Shown here piece by piece: positions 45,028-53,921 of a stretch of DNA of 64,000 nt; the first letter of the stretch is position 1; every line of letters starts with the position of its first letter. The notes below the pieces were generated by a model. It did no database searches, was not told the DNA's origin, and saw nothing but the letters and a program-made list of their open reading frames with translations. Source of the DNA: CG2-30-51-40 sp041753575 (GTDB lineage Bacteria; Desulfobacterota; DSM-4660; Desulfatiglandales; Desulfatiglandaceae); the NCBI GenBank assembly GCA_041753575.1, contig JBGSUA010000003.1, positions 3,587 to 67,586 of the forward strand. Reading direction: 5' to 3'. The position numbers were made by a program, and so were the translations under genes.

Positions 45028-46188
45028 CTACTCACCTACTGCACTTTTCCTTATGCTGAGCCAGAAATCCGGAAACTTGTCAACAGGCACCTTTTTCTCC
45101 TCTGCCTCTTTCAGGGCCTTGCCCCAGGCGGCCTTGAGTTTCTTGAAGTGCTCAATTCTTTCGTTGTTCCACTTTTCATGTTCCGCCTTCCAGACACCCT
45201 TTTCTTTCAGGTAGCGGATCGCCCCTTCATGGAAAGGAGCGTCCGCCGGAGGAACGCCGGAATCCTTTATGTTCCACAAGGGCATTACTGCATGGGTTTT
45301 TTCATAGACGGGAAGGGATTCATCCATGGCCTTTATCAAGGAGTAGACCAGATCAGCATCAGTATCTGCATAGACAGTGATCATAGGATACCGATATGCT
45401 GGTAGATATACTGGTTTATCCGCAGAGATCCCGGCTCCCACCGTCTCCAGAAACGGACTCAGGAAAGGAGCAATCTTGACCATCCTGGCCCATCCCGCTT
45501 TGTCCTCCGGCGGAAAAGGCGGCCAGTAAAGACCCCTTGGCGAGGTTTCAAGCTCATACATTGTTGAAGCGGTGGCAGAAACAACCGAGATATCCGTCTT
45601 GCCCTCTATTAGGGCCTTGAGGCATGAACCGTATGAGGGAAAATCCACCCTCTGCACATCATTCCAGGTCAACCCCGCAAAAGCGAGGAAGGCCTCACCC
45701 TTGATATTCAGGGTGGGCGCTCCTGGAATAAAGGAAACCCTTTTCCCTTTTACATCCGCGGGCGTCTTGATACCGGAGTCCTTGGTGGTTGCCATCGCTA
45801 TTGTTGTCGGATGAGCCAATATGACCCTGAGGTCCTGGGGTCCCCAGTCTTTGACAGAGAAATCATAGATGCCTTCAAAGGCAAAATAAACCTCATTTGC
45901 AAGAAATCCGCAATCAACCTTCTTGCCTGTCAGGGGCATGAGTCGCCCAATGGAGGTCCCGGAGGGAACAAGCCTTATCTTCATCCCATAATTCTTTGAA
46001 AAGGCATCCGCTATTGCAGATGCCTGAACATAACCGGAGGACCCCACATCATAGCAGCTCCACAACATGGTATTCGGCAGCGAAGTAGATCCAGTCGCAC
46101 CGGCCGATGAGACAAAACAAAAAAAGAAAAGTGAACCCAAAAGGATAAAACTGATACTACTCTTTTTGAAACGTAATCCTGACATCAT
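45028..46188 (-). CDS. TAXI-family TRAP solute-binding protein
   Basis: Periplasmic binding protein, 386 residues from the ATG six bases after AGGAGG (a longer in-frame start exists seven codons before). Signal peptide: SFILLGSLFFFCFVSSAGA. TAXI traits: LWSCYDVGSSGYVQASAIADAF early on and VKGKRVSFIPGAPT, SNGK-like KTDISVVSATASTMYEL. Partner of the fused permease downstream. Ligands of this family are often carboxylates, but the ligand here is unknown. Confidence 0.92.
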   Translation of the reverse strand: MMSGLRFKKSSISFILLGSLFFFCFVSSAGATGSTSLPNTMLWSCYDVGSSGYVQASAIADAFSKNYGMKIRLVPSGTSIGRLMPLTGKKVDCGFLANEVYFAFEGIYDFSVKDWGPQDLRVILAHPTTIAMATTKDSGIKTPADVKGKRVSFIPGAPTLNIKGEAFLAFAGLTWNDVQRVDFPSYGSCLKALIEGKTDISVVSATASTMYELETSPRGLYWPPFPPEDKAGWARMVKIAPFLSPFLETVGAGISADKPVYLPAYRYPMITVYADTDADLVYSLIKAMDESLPVYEKTHAVMPLWNIKDSGVPPADAPFHEGAIRYLKEKGVWKAEHEKWNNERIEHFKKLKAAWGKALKEAEEKKVPVDKFPDFWLSIRKSAVGE

Positions 46189-46337
46189 CTGTAGCCTCCT
46201 TATTGTCATTGATAAATGAGGTTTCCCGCATCAACTATCCCTGGCCTTTTGTACAAACCTCCTACCTGTTCATCACCCCCTTCCGCATGTCAGATGACAC
46301 GAATTCCCATCCACGCTATTCATCTCAGAAGCTGCTT

Positions 46338-46721
46338 CTATCCGGCTGCGATTCGCCTTTGCCAATCCAGCACAGCCTGGTGCAGCGCCATTGAAACCAT
46401 TCGGGCGCAAGGCCATTTGTCCTCAGGCAGCCCGGCGTTTTCTCGGGCAAGCTTTTCTCCATCCAGCAAGAGAGCCTCCTGGGGCGTGAATCCCTCGAGC
46501 AACTCAGCAATCAAGGATCCCATCGCGATAGCCGCCCAGCATCCATGTGTGGTGAAAGACGCCTTCCTGATGCGGCCTCCTGCGACTTTGAGATACATCA
46601 CGAATTGATCACCGCAAACTGGACCGACAACCTCCCCAACTCCGTCCGGTGAGGTCATGACTCCCATATTGCGAGGTGAAAGCATATGCTGCTTTATTGT
46701 TTGAGAAAGCATATGGCGCAT
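46338..46721 (-). CDS. NifU/IscU-like iron-sulfur scaffold domain protein
   Basis: A 127-residue protein with the NifU N-terminal fold: MLSPRNMGVM, then three cysteines in PVCGDQF (Cys36), HGCWAAIA (Cys61) and WPCARM (Cys105), which in the family hold a transient [2Fe-2S] cluster. The KHCS motif of true scaffolds is KWPCA here. No IscS/NifS is nearby. It follows a lipoate-ligase-like gene by 20 bases, so it may serve that protein or a cluster enzyme. Confidence 0.85.
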   Translation of the reverse strand: MRHMLSQTIKQHMLSPRNMGVMTSPDGVGEVVGPVCGDQFVMYLKVAGGRIRKASFTTHGCWAAIAMGSLIAELLEGFTPQEALLLDGEKLARENAGLPEDKWPCARMVSMALHQAVLDWQRRIAAG

Positions 46722-46741
46722 TCACCAATATCTCTACAAAC

Positions 46742-47836
46742 CTAAATAAGCTTCAACGCCTTATCTAAAAGTATCTCAAAATCCTTTAACTCAGTGCCGG
46801 GAATCTCCACGCCAGAGGCATTGTACACCCGGCTCACCTGATCCACGAGGGCTTTTATATCAAGAGGCCCGCCCCGCATGGCATCCTCCATCTGAGTTAA
46901 GACCGTCATGGGACTTGGATGAAAATCGGCCAGCAAAATCAAATCATCCACCCGCCCCTCCAATGCTAGAAGAACCACGCCCATAAGACCAGCCGGCGCC
47001 TTGTGAAAGGCTTCAACCTTCCGGGCGGATGGGTTGGCATTCTTAAAACGAGTGCGCTCGCTGTTGGCAAAAAACCACTCATCAGAGCTGAACTTATTCT
47101 GCAGTTCACTCAGATACTGTGACTCCTTTAAGGTGAATTCGCCTTCCCTGATCTCGATCTTTGGCCCGAATACCCTGCTCATGGTTCTCTCGGCAAAGGC
47201 ATACATTTCATGGCGCTGTACCGGACGCCCTGCCTCTTCTTCCAAACATGTGAAGCGGCTGCCGGCATCCTTGTGTACCTTGTCTTTGAATTTTTCAGGC
47301 CGTGCAATAAGCGCCCTGGACATGAGTTCCCGATCAACCGGCGTAACATTAATCAAACTGCGCAGGGTGAGCACGCCATTTTCCAGACGGGCCGAAGTAG
47401 CAACCAGCTTTCGTCCTTGCACTTCAATGTCGTTAACAGGGCGGTAACGGGATTCCAGAGAAAATTGTTCACCGATTACCTGTGCCATCCTCTCCAGATA
47501 AAAGGGAAATGCCTCACGAATGCTCTTGAAGGGCACCCACGGCTCACTCAAACGCAAATAGAGGCAAAACATATAAGAACCCTGGTTGGCGAAGATGGCG
47601 CCACCCGGATTTTGCCTCCTCCGGACCAGGATTCCTTTCTCAAGGCAGAAATTCAGATCCACTGATTTTTCAGGATCCTCCAGCACTCCTGTCGTGATGC
47701 TGTCCCTGCTGAAATAATTAATCAGCAGGGTACTTGGAACACCCCCTTCTTCCATGGCTTTTTCCACTGCAGGGGATGCGCTGGTAGACAATTCTGCGTA
47801 TGTATAATCCGTCTTAATAAGTCTTAAGTAGTCCAT
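46742..47836 (-). CDS. Lipoate-protein-ligase-like protein (LplA family), paralogue 1
   Basis: A 364-residue BPL/LPL-fold protein. Residues ~35-200 align with the LplA catalytic domain: RRRQNPGGAIF (RRxsGGGAV motif), PVNDIEVQGRKLVATSAR with the candidate lysine Lys143, and TLRSLINV. Residues ~235-360 resemble the LplA accessory domain (KFSSDEWFFANS, then a hydrophobic lobe). True LplA attaches lipoate to E2 or GcvH proteins, none of which are seen here. It lies between an acyl-CoA dehydrogenase and a NifU-like gene. An acyl-transfer role in the pathway is possible but unproven. Confidence 0.8.
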   Translation of the reverse strand: MDYLRLIKTDYTYAELSTSASPAVEKAMEEGGVPSTLLINYFSRDSITTGVLEDPEKSVDLNFCLEKGILVRRRQNPGGAIFANQGSYMFCLYLRLSEPWVPFKSIREAFPFYLERMAQVIGEQFSLESRYRPVNDIEVQGRKLVATSARLENGVLTLRSLINVTPVDRELMSRALIARPEKFKDKVHKDAGSRFTCLEEEAGRPVQRHEMYAFAERTMSRVFGPKIEIREGEFTLKESQYLSELQNKFSSDEWFFANSERTRFKNANPSARKVEAFHKAPAGLMGVVLLALEGRVDDLILLADFHPSPMTVLTQMEDAMRGGPLDIKALVDQVSRVYNASGVEIPGTELKDFEILLDKALKLI

Positions 47837-47855
47837 GCTTTTCTCCAGGAATTAT

Positions 47856-49028
47856 CTATTTGCTATCTGCTTTTTCTACAAATTCCCTATAGTGTTCTCT
47901 TTGCACTACCAGCCGCATTATCTCGTTGGTACCCACGGCAACCATGCCTCCTCTTATGTCGCGGAAATGCCTTTCCATATCGTGCTTAGTGGTATAGCCA
48001 ATACCCCCCATGACCTGGAGCGCCTCATTGGCGATCCAGTAGGCATTTTCAGCCGCAAAACCCTTGGCCATGGCAGCAATCTTGGTTACGTCCTGGCCCA
48101 TATCCAGCATGCGGGCTGCCTTTGTGCGCATAAGACCGGCAGCCTCAAGACGTGTTGCCATCTCAGCAACCTTAAAGCTCACACCCTCAAATTTATATAT
48201 GGGCCGGTGAAACGCCTCCCTCTCCATAGTATAGGCGGTGGCCATCTCAAGGCATGTGCGGGCTGTTCCCAAAAGGCCGCTTGCCACCAGGATTCTCTCA
48301 CTGTTGAGCATATCCATCAGAATCGGAAAGCCCTGATTCTCCTCGCCGATGAGGTTTTCGGCAGGAATATCCACGTTATCGAAAATAAGCTCGGAGACGA
48401 TGCGCAGGCCGCGCCATCCCAGGGTATCGAACTCCTCCATTGCCACTATATTGGGGGTGCCCTTTTCCAAAGCGAATACGCTCATGCCTTTTGTCGGATG
48501 GACATCCCGGTTGGTCATTGCAAAGACAATAAAGAGATCGGCAACGGCCCCGGAGGCCTGAAAGCGTTTTTCTCCCTTTATAATCCAGCGATTTTCCTTT
48601 CGATCCGCAACTGTTTTCATACGCGCGGCATCAGAACCGCCGGCAGGCTCAGTAATGCATTCGGCCGTGATTATATCCGCCTTGTAGATCCCTGGCAGCC
48701 ATTTCTTTTTCTGCTCTTCGCTGCCGTAGTTTGAGATAATAAAGGCGCAATGGTGGGGGACGCTGCGAGCGCATGCCAGAGCGTAGGACTGTGCCGCGGT
48801 CTCTTCATTGGCAATGGCCTCATGCATCATGTCCAGGCCACCACCACCGTACCTGGATGAAAAGCGTACTCCTATGAATCCGCGTTGCCCCATTTTCCTC
48901 AAAAGCTCAAAGGGGTATTTGTTTTCCCTGTCCATTGCAAGGACATGGGGGCGTGCTTCCAGCCGCATAAACTCCTTAACCTCGCTGGCGTAAGCCTGCT
49001 CCTTTTCAGAAAAGAAAATTGATTCCAT
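47856..49028 (-). CDS. Acyl-CoA dehydrogenase
   Basis: A 390-residue ACAD starting at the ATG six bases after GGAGG (an in-frame TTG lies two codons earlier). Motifs: ECITEPAGGSD, KRFQASG (usually KxFITNG), and the C-terminal QVMGGIGYTTKHDMERHFRD and AVGTNEIMRLV. The EGT glutamate is Gly (VGTNEI); the Glu in LNSERILV occupies the alternative base position, as in isovaleryl-CoA-type enzymes. This favours a branched or long acyl substrate. Follows the PaaK-like ligase gene. Confidence 0.9.
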   Translation of the reverse strand: MESIFFSEKEQAYASEVKEFMRLEARPHVLAMDRENKYPFELLRKMGQRGFIGVRFSSRYGGGGLDMMHEAIANEETAAQSYALACARSVPHHCAFIISNYGSEEQKKKWLPGIYKADIITAECITEPAGGSDAARMKTVADRKENRWIIKGEKRFQASGAVADLFIVFAMTNRDVHPTKGMSVFALEKGTPNIVAMEEFDTLGWRGLRIVSELIFDNVDIPAENLIGEENQGFPILMDMLNSERILVASGLLGTARTCLEMATAYTMEREAFHRPIYKFEGVSFKVAEMATRLEAAGLMRTKAARMLDMGQDVTKIAAMAKGFAAENAYWIANEALQVMGGIGYTTKHDMERHFRDIRGGMVAVGTNEIMRLVVQREHYREFVEKADSK

Positions 49029-49094
49029 CCCCAACCTCCATTACAAATTTTGCTGCCGTTTGCTTAATTGGCCCCGCCTGCAAGGCACTTGAGA

Positions 49095-50297
49095 TTAAAA
49101 ACCTCTCCCTTTTCGCTCGTCTACCACTGAAGGTCCATCCTCCAGCTTTACCAGGACTTGGATATCGTTGAAGGCCAGAAGAGTTTCTCGCTTCAGCCTC
49201 TTTGCCAGCTCATCAACAGCCGCTCCAGAAGCATCGCTTCCCTCAACCATCAACTGGAGATGATCCACCCCTCCCCTTGTACTAACAATCACACGATATT
49301 TATTGCTCAACCCGGAGCATGACCTGAGTATCCCGCTTACCTGTGAAGGCCAGAATTTGACACCCTTGACCTTGAGCATTTCGTCGGTCCTTCCGAAAAT
49401 ACTCCTGGGCAGTGTCAATTCTCTTCCGCATTCGCATCTTTTATTCTCCATGCGGGTCAAATCTCCAGTCCTGTATCTCAGAAGGGGTGCAGCTTCCTTG
49501 TGTAGGTGAGTCAATACAAGTTCGCCACTTTCCCCACGAGGTACTCCCTCTCCTGTTACCGGATCAATGACCTCGGCATAGACAAAATCATCCATGATAT
49601 GAAGGCCCGCACCGTATCTGCAACTCCGTGCAACAGGCATGCACAGGGCCATGCTGTAGGAGTCTATAATTGTAATATCTCCCCCCAGGGCCTCTCTCAC
49701 CATCTCAGGGTAACCCTCTACGGACGTGAAGGGCTCGCCTCCCACAAAAAGGATTTTGACGCTCGGGATTCCTTTTTGCGCAAGTTTCATGGCAAAAGTA
49801 GGATTGGAGATCAGGACAGATATCTGGTAGTCATTTATGAGCTGGACTGCCCTTTCTGATTCCCCGGGGCCCAAAGGAATTACTTTGGCCCCGTAGTATT
49901 CCAACTGTCCCTGATAGAAAAGCCCTGCAACAAAGAGATGATATCCGAATGTTACCGCGCAGATATCCCCCTTTTTGACCCCGGCGGCCTCAAGGGATCG
50001 AGCGCAAACCTGGTGCATGTTTTCAAGGTCATGTTCAGTATGATAGACAGGATAGAGGTCCTGTCCGGACGGAGAAAAATTGATTCGAGTTACATCACCG
50101 CAATAAAAAGCTGACTCAGAAGGCTTTTTTTTCAGCTCTGCCAGCAGTTCCGAAGTGGTTGTAAAGGGAATCTTCTCGAAATCCTCCAAGGTTTTTATCG
50201 CGGAAAGATCAACTCCGGCATTCTTCATCTTTTTACCGTAAAAAGAGTTCCGCCCGAGTCTTTCCAGTTGAGTTCCAAGTAACCCTGTCAATTCCAT
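49095..50297 (-). CDS. PaaK-like AMP-binding CoA ligase
   Basis: A 400-residue protein of the phenylacetate-CoA-ligase branch of the ANL superfamily, slightly short for PaaK (~430). It has FTTTSELL, INFSPSGQDLYPVY (a diverged P-loop, normally SSGTTG), GGEPFTSVEGYP, ELVLTHLHKEAAPLLRYRTGDL and FGRTDEMLKVKGVKFWPSQV. The diverged P-loop suggests altered substrate or lost adenylation. GGAGG site at the start. It sits between the two lipoate-ligase-like genes' partners. Confidence 0.85.
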   Translation of the reverse strand: MELTGLLGTQLERLGRNSFYGKKMKNAGVDLSAIKTLEDFEKIPFTTTSELLAELKKKPSESAFYCGDVTRINFSPSGQDLYPVYHTEHDLENMHQVCARSLEAAGVKKGDICAVTFGYHLFVAGLFYQGQLEYYGAKVIPLGPGESERAVQLINDYQISVLISNPTFAMKLAQKGIPSVKILFVGGEPFTSVEGYPEMVREALGGDITIIDSYSMALCMPVARSCRYGAGLHIMDDFVYAEVIDPVTGEGVPRGESGELVLTHLHKEAAPLLRYRTGDLTRMENKRCECGRELTLPRSIFGRTDEMLKVKGVKFWPSQVSGILRSCSGLSNKYRVIVSTRGGVDHLQLMVEGSDASGAAVDELAKRLKRETLLAFNDIQVLVKLEDGPSVVDERKGRGF

Positions 50298-50335
50298 TTC
50301 TAATCCTCCAGGAGGCTTCTCAAATCACATAGGAA

Positions 50336-51442
50336 TCAGGAAACCGCACATTCATATATCTTCTGGGCCAGAAACTCCGAAGAAACCTTTGCGATCTGAA
50401 AACCTTTGCGGCTCAATACCTGTTCAATTTTCAGTTCAAAGACACCCTTATCCAGCGGTTGACCCTTCAATGCCTTCTCTATTTCGTGTACAGGTGAGGT
50501 GGGCCTCAGGGGCGAGGCGTGGACTGTGCCTGAGATGAGCAGATCCCTTATGCGATCTCCCTCCCTGAGCACAATGATCCTCATAAAAGGCCCTCCCGGA
50601 ACCTTGAACTGAATCATCTTCCTGACCACATCCGAAGGAAGGGCGCCAAATTTCGATTCAGAGCGCTCCATAAAAAAATCGTTATTTGTATACTCTTCCT
50701 CCATCCCACGGTAATAATCTCTTTCCTTTTCTGTCAGCTCTCCAAGCACAAGCTTTACATCAAAGACTTTTTCAATCTCTCTGAGATATAGATCCCTGAT
50801 TTCAGAAAGGTCAATACTGCGACCCACGACCTTTTCCAGATATGTGATCCTCTCCTGAATGGTCTTTGCCTCTTTGTCAACGAACTTTTCCGGCGGAGCT
50901 GCTATGGCGGCTGCTATCAGATCGGAATCAGGGGCCTTTACCTGTATGCCTGAGCCCATTTGAATGGCCTTTTCTTCATAGACACATGAAGACGGTCCGA
51001 TTTTTCTCCACATCCCGTCTTCACACCTGACCTCTACATCGTTGAGGGGTCTGAATCTGCATTCAATGCCGAAATGATCCGAAATCCCTTGAGCGATCCC
51101 GGTGAGGGTCTTTTCAAACATCGCAGGGGCATCCTGCGGGGCCTTGGGGTTGCTTCTCCTCATGTGAAGGAAGGTAAAGACATACCCGGTATCCCCGAAA
51201 ATCGGTCCTCCGCTTGATATCACTCGGTAAACCGGTATTCCCTTGCTCCTGCAAAACTCCAGGTTGATCTCCTTTTCGGGATCATTGAGAAAGTTCAGGA
51301 CCAGGCTGGGCACGGGAAACGTGCAAAAGGAGAAGGTCTCAGGCACTATTTGCTCGCTTACTGCCCGCATAAGAACAGGCCGGTAGATTGCGGTTTGCGC
51401 ATAGCTCAGCCAATCAACTTCCAGGAATCTCCATTGTTCCAT
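50336..51442 (-). CDS. Lipoate-protein-ligase-like protein (LplA family), paralogue 2
   Basis: A 368-residue relative of the protein at 46742, using the ATG of MEQWRFLEVDWL; the longer reading overlaps the cupin gene. It keeps the domain order, but the RRxxGG motif is YRVISSGGPIFG. The second motif is RPLNDVEVRCEDGMWRKIGPSS (seen as NDVEV and RKIGPSS, Lys147), with an insertion. The C-terminal accessory part is present (NNDFFMERSESKFG). The changes suggest altered or lost ligase chemistry, perhaps acting as a heteromer with paralogue 1. Confidence 0.75.
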   Translation of the reverse strand: MEQWRFLEVDWLSYAQTAIYRPVLMRAVSEQIVPETFSFCTFPVPSLVLNFLNDPEKEINLEFCRSKGIPVYRVISSGGPIFGDTGYVFTFLHMRRSNPKAPQDAPAMFEKTLTGIAQGISDHFGIECRFRPLNDVEVRCEDGMWRKIGPSSCVYEEKAIQMGSGIQVKAPDSDLIAAAIAAPPEKFVDKEAKTIQERITYLEKVVGRSIDLSEIRDLYLREIEKVFDVKLVLGELTEKERDYYRGMEEEYTNNDFFMERSESKFGALPSDVVRKMIQFKVPGGPFMRIIVLREGDRIRDLLISGTVHASPLRPTSPVHEIEKALKGQPLDKGVFELKIEQVLSRKGFQIAKVSSEFLAQKIYECAVS

Positions 51443-51500
51443 GGTGATAAACCCTTCTCCCTTGGGGCAGCCTCTTTGACAAGGCCGGCCGGAGTTTGTG

Positions 51501-51896
51501 CTATTTGTGGGTGTGGTATTCGCCACTTCTGACGATTGCAACCACCGTCAATGGACCGTCAATTCTGATGTATCTGTATGTGTGCTTCACGCCTTTGGGT
51601 ACATATACCGCACAGGGAGTGGTCAGACGATAGATCTCATCTTCCAGTTCCACCTCGACTTCGGCGTCGCCTCTCTTTGAGATGTAAAGATATACTTCAC
51701 TCTCTTCATGATAGTGTTTGTAAGATATTGGCTCGGCCTGATATATCTTTTGATGAATTCCCCCGGCGACAAAAAAATCCGCCTCCGGAACCAGTTGGCT
51801 GTCCATCATAATCTGATACTTTCCCGGAACGTGCGCTTCAAATTCATCTATGATTTTGGGTTTGCTGACAATACAGTGCTCATATTTTTTTGACAT
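51501..51896 (-). CDS. Cupin-domain protein
   Basis: A 131-residue single-cupin protein from the ATG of MSKKYEHCIV behind GGAGGGG. Motif 1 is KHYHEESEVYLYI (two His and a Glu) and motif 2 is VPKGVKHTYRYI (His), giving a metal-binding site. Such small cupins can be isomerases, epimerases or sensors; the specific role here is unknown. Its end lies close to the start of the lipoate-ligase-like gene, and it follows an acyl-CoA dehydrogenase gene. Confidence 0.8.
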   Translation of the reverse strand: MSKKYEHCIVSKPKIIDEFEAHVPGKYQIMMDSQLVPEADFFVAGGIHQKIYQAEPISYKHYHEESEVYLYISKRGDAEVEVELEDEIYRLTTPCAVYVPKGVKHTYRYIRIDGPLTVVAIVRSGEYHTHK

Positions 51897-51915
51897 AATA
51901 GATTGCTCCCCTCCT

Positions 51916-53061
51916 TTAAAGGCCAAGCTCCTTGCCGATGACAAGGCGCTGGATCTCGGACGTTCCCTCGGTTACGGTATATAGTCTTCCATCCCTCCAG
52001 TGTCTCTGGATCGGATATTCCATCATGTATCCATATCCGCCGTGAATCTGCATTGAATAAGACAGGATAGTCTGCAGCGTCTCCGCCGTAAATAACTTAA
52101 CCATGGAAGCCTCTTTACGGACATTTATTCCATGATCATACATTCTGGCAACCCTAAGCGTATAGGATCTCATGATATCTATATAGGTTGCTATCTCAGC
52201 AAGCTTGAACCGAGTATTTTGAAATTGGATTATGGGTTTTCCAAACTGCACCCTTTCTTTAGCATACTGGACAGTCAGTTCATACGCAGCCTGAGCAGTG
52301 CCGGTACAGCGCGCGCCATAGGTAATACGACCTGAAAGCAAGGTATCAGCTATCTGATTAAAGCCTTTGCCTTCACTATCGCCAATCATGTTTTCCGCTG
52401 GGATCCTGCAGTCCTCAAAGACCAGCTCTGCGGTTTCAGCAGACCTGTTGCCAACCTTGTTCAATTTTTTCGACACCTGAAAACCCGGGGTGCCTTTTTC
52501 AACGATGAAGAGACTTATGCCTTCCGCTTTTTTGGCAAGATTTGTGGAAGCGGCAACTATAACGTAGTCGCAAATCGGACCGTTAGTGATAAACATTTTG
52601 GTTCCATTGATCACATAGCTGTTTCCGTCGCGTACTGCTCTTGCCTGGAGGGACGCGGCATCAGAACCCACATTCGGCTCTGTAAGGGCAAAGGAACCGA
52701 TCTTTTCTCCGCTTATTGCAGGGATAAGGAATTTCTCCTTTTGTGCATCTGATCCGAACCTGTAAAGGGGTTGCGTAGCAAGCCCCCCCTGCGCCATCAA
52801 GGCTGCACCAATCCCTGAATTTATTCTGTTAAGCTCCTCCACCAGGATACACTCAGTTACCTTGTCGCCGCCTCCTCCGCCCAGCTCCAAAGGATATCTG
52901 GGACACAGAAACCCCTGCTCTCCCATCTTTTTGAAAAGCTGTCTGGGAAATACGCCCGTCTCCTCAGCCTGATCAACCAGAGGAGCAATCTCTTTGCGGG
53001 CAAACTCTCGGATAGCGTCTCTAAAAATTCGGTTTTCTTCTGTAATCTCAAAGTCCATCAT
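51916..53061 (-). CDS. Acyl-CoA dehydrogenase (short/medium-chain type)
   Basis: A 381-residue ACAD with canonical motifs: FALTEPNVGSD, KMFITNG, and the C-terminal IHGGYGYMMEYPIQRHWRDGR then TEGTSEIQRLVIG. Here the catalytic Glu of EGTSEI is present, as in short- and medium-chain and butyryl-CoA dehydrogenases, unlike the two other full ACADs in the window. It follows the PaaG-like isomerase gene in the same strand, spacing about 40 bases. Confidence 0.93.
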   Translation of the reverse strand: MMDFEITEENRIFRDAIREFARKEIAPLVDQAEETGVFPRQLFKKMGEQGFLCPRYPLELGGGGGDKVTECILVEELNRINSGIGAALMAQGGLATQPLYRFGSDAQKEKFLIPAISGEKIGSFALTEPNVGSDAASLQARAVRDGNSYVINGTKMFITNGPICDYVIVAASTNLAKKAEGISLFIVEKGTPGFQVSKKLNKVGNRSAETAELVFEDCRIPAENMIGDSEGKGFNQIADTLLSGRITYGARCTGTAQAAYELTVQYAKERVQFGKPIIQFQNTRFKLAEIATYIDIMRSYTLRVARMYDHGINVRKEASMVKLFTAETLQTILSYSMQIHGGYGYMMEYPIQRHWRDGRLYTVTEGTSEIQRLVIGKELGL

Positions 53062-53105
53062 GAGTTCAATCCCCTTCTTGTCATATTGTGAACAAAATTA
53101 GAATA

Positions 53106-53882
53106 TCATTCCCCGGTAAACGCAGGTTTTCGTTTTTCCAAAAAGGCACGCCTGCCCTCATCAAAATCACGCGTGGCAAATGCAACACTCTGGAGATTGG
53201 CTTCCAATTCAAGGAATGCCGATAGATTCATGGGCCACTGATTCAGCGCGCTCTTAATCATGCCATAAGCTCGTGTGGGGCCTTGAGCCAAAGACCTGGC
53301 CAGATCCAATGCCTCCCGATCCAGCTCGGAGTGAGGAACAACTTTGTTGACCAGACCCATTGATTCCGCTTCCCTGGCATCAATTACCCTTCCGGTAAGC
53401 ATCAACTCCTTGGCCCTCGCAAGCCCTACTCTTAAAGGGAGAAAATAGAATCCTCCCAGGTCAGGCACCAGACCAATCATGATAAATGCCTCCCGGAATT
53501 TTGCCATATCGGATGCGATTACAAGATCGCATGCTAGAGCAATGTGCAATCCCGCCCCTGTAGCGAATCCGTTCACTGCGGCGATGATCGGCTTTTCCAG
53601 TTCCGTCATAAGGCGAATAAGTTTTTGCACGTTCTTGAGGCGGTCTCGCGCGGCAGGGGCAGTAACACCCTCCATGGTGGTTATATCGCTTCCCGCGATA
53701 AATGCCTTCCCCGCGCCGGTCATTATAACGACCTTGACATCCCTATCGGTCCCGATATCCACAAAGGCATCCTTGAGTTCTTCCCTCATTACAAGATCAA
53801 GAAAGTTCATGCGATCCGGAAGATTAAAGGTAATTTTTGCAATACCCTCGGATTTCTCTAAAATTATTGTTTTGTAATCCAT
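53106..53882 (-). CDS. Enoyl-CoA isomerase/hydratase family protein, PaaG-like
   Basis: A 258-residue crotonase. The oxyanion-hole parts are kept (FIAGSDI, NGFATGAGLHIALACDL), but both hydratase glutamates are replaced: GLHIA for GCELA and FREAFIMIGL for FGQPEILLG. Instead the GLVPDLGG segment supplies an Asp, as in PaaG-type enoyl-CoA isomerases. Double-bond isomerisation is therefore more likely than hydration. The true hydratase of the cluster is at the 58.9-59.7 kb end. Confidence 0.85.
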   Translation of the reverse strand: MDYKTIILEKSEGIAKITFNLPDRMNFLDLVMREELKDAFVDIGTDRDVKVVIMTGAGKAFIAGSDITTMEGVTAPAARDRLKNVQKLIRLMTELEKPIIAAVNGFATGAGLHIALACDLVIASDMAKFREAFIMIGLVPDLGGFYFLPLRVGLARAKELMLTGRVIDAREAESMGLVNKVVPHSELDREALDLARSLAQGPTRAYGMIKSALNQWPMNLSAFLELEANLQSVAFATRDFDEGRRAFLEKRKPAFTGE

Positions 53883-53921
53883 AATATTTGCTCCCGAATA
53901 TGCTTTTACGGCTTTATTTCT

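Noticed and set aside
47835..48734. Long plus-strand open frame (299 codons)
   Set aside because: It lies wholly opposite a well-supported acyl-CoA dehydrogenase, has no family motif or ribosome site, and reads as a codon-bias shadow.
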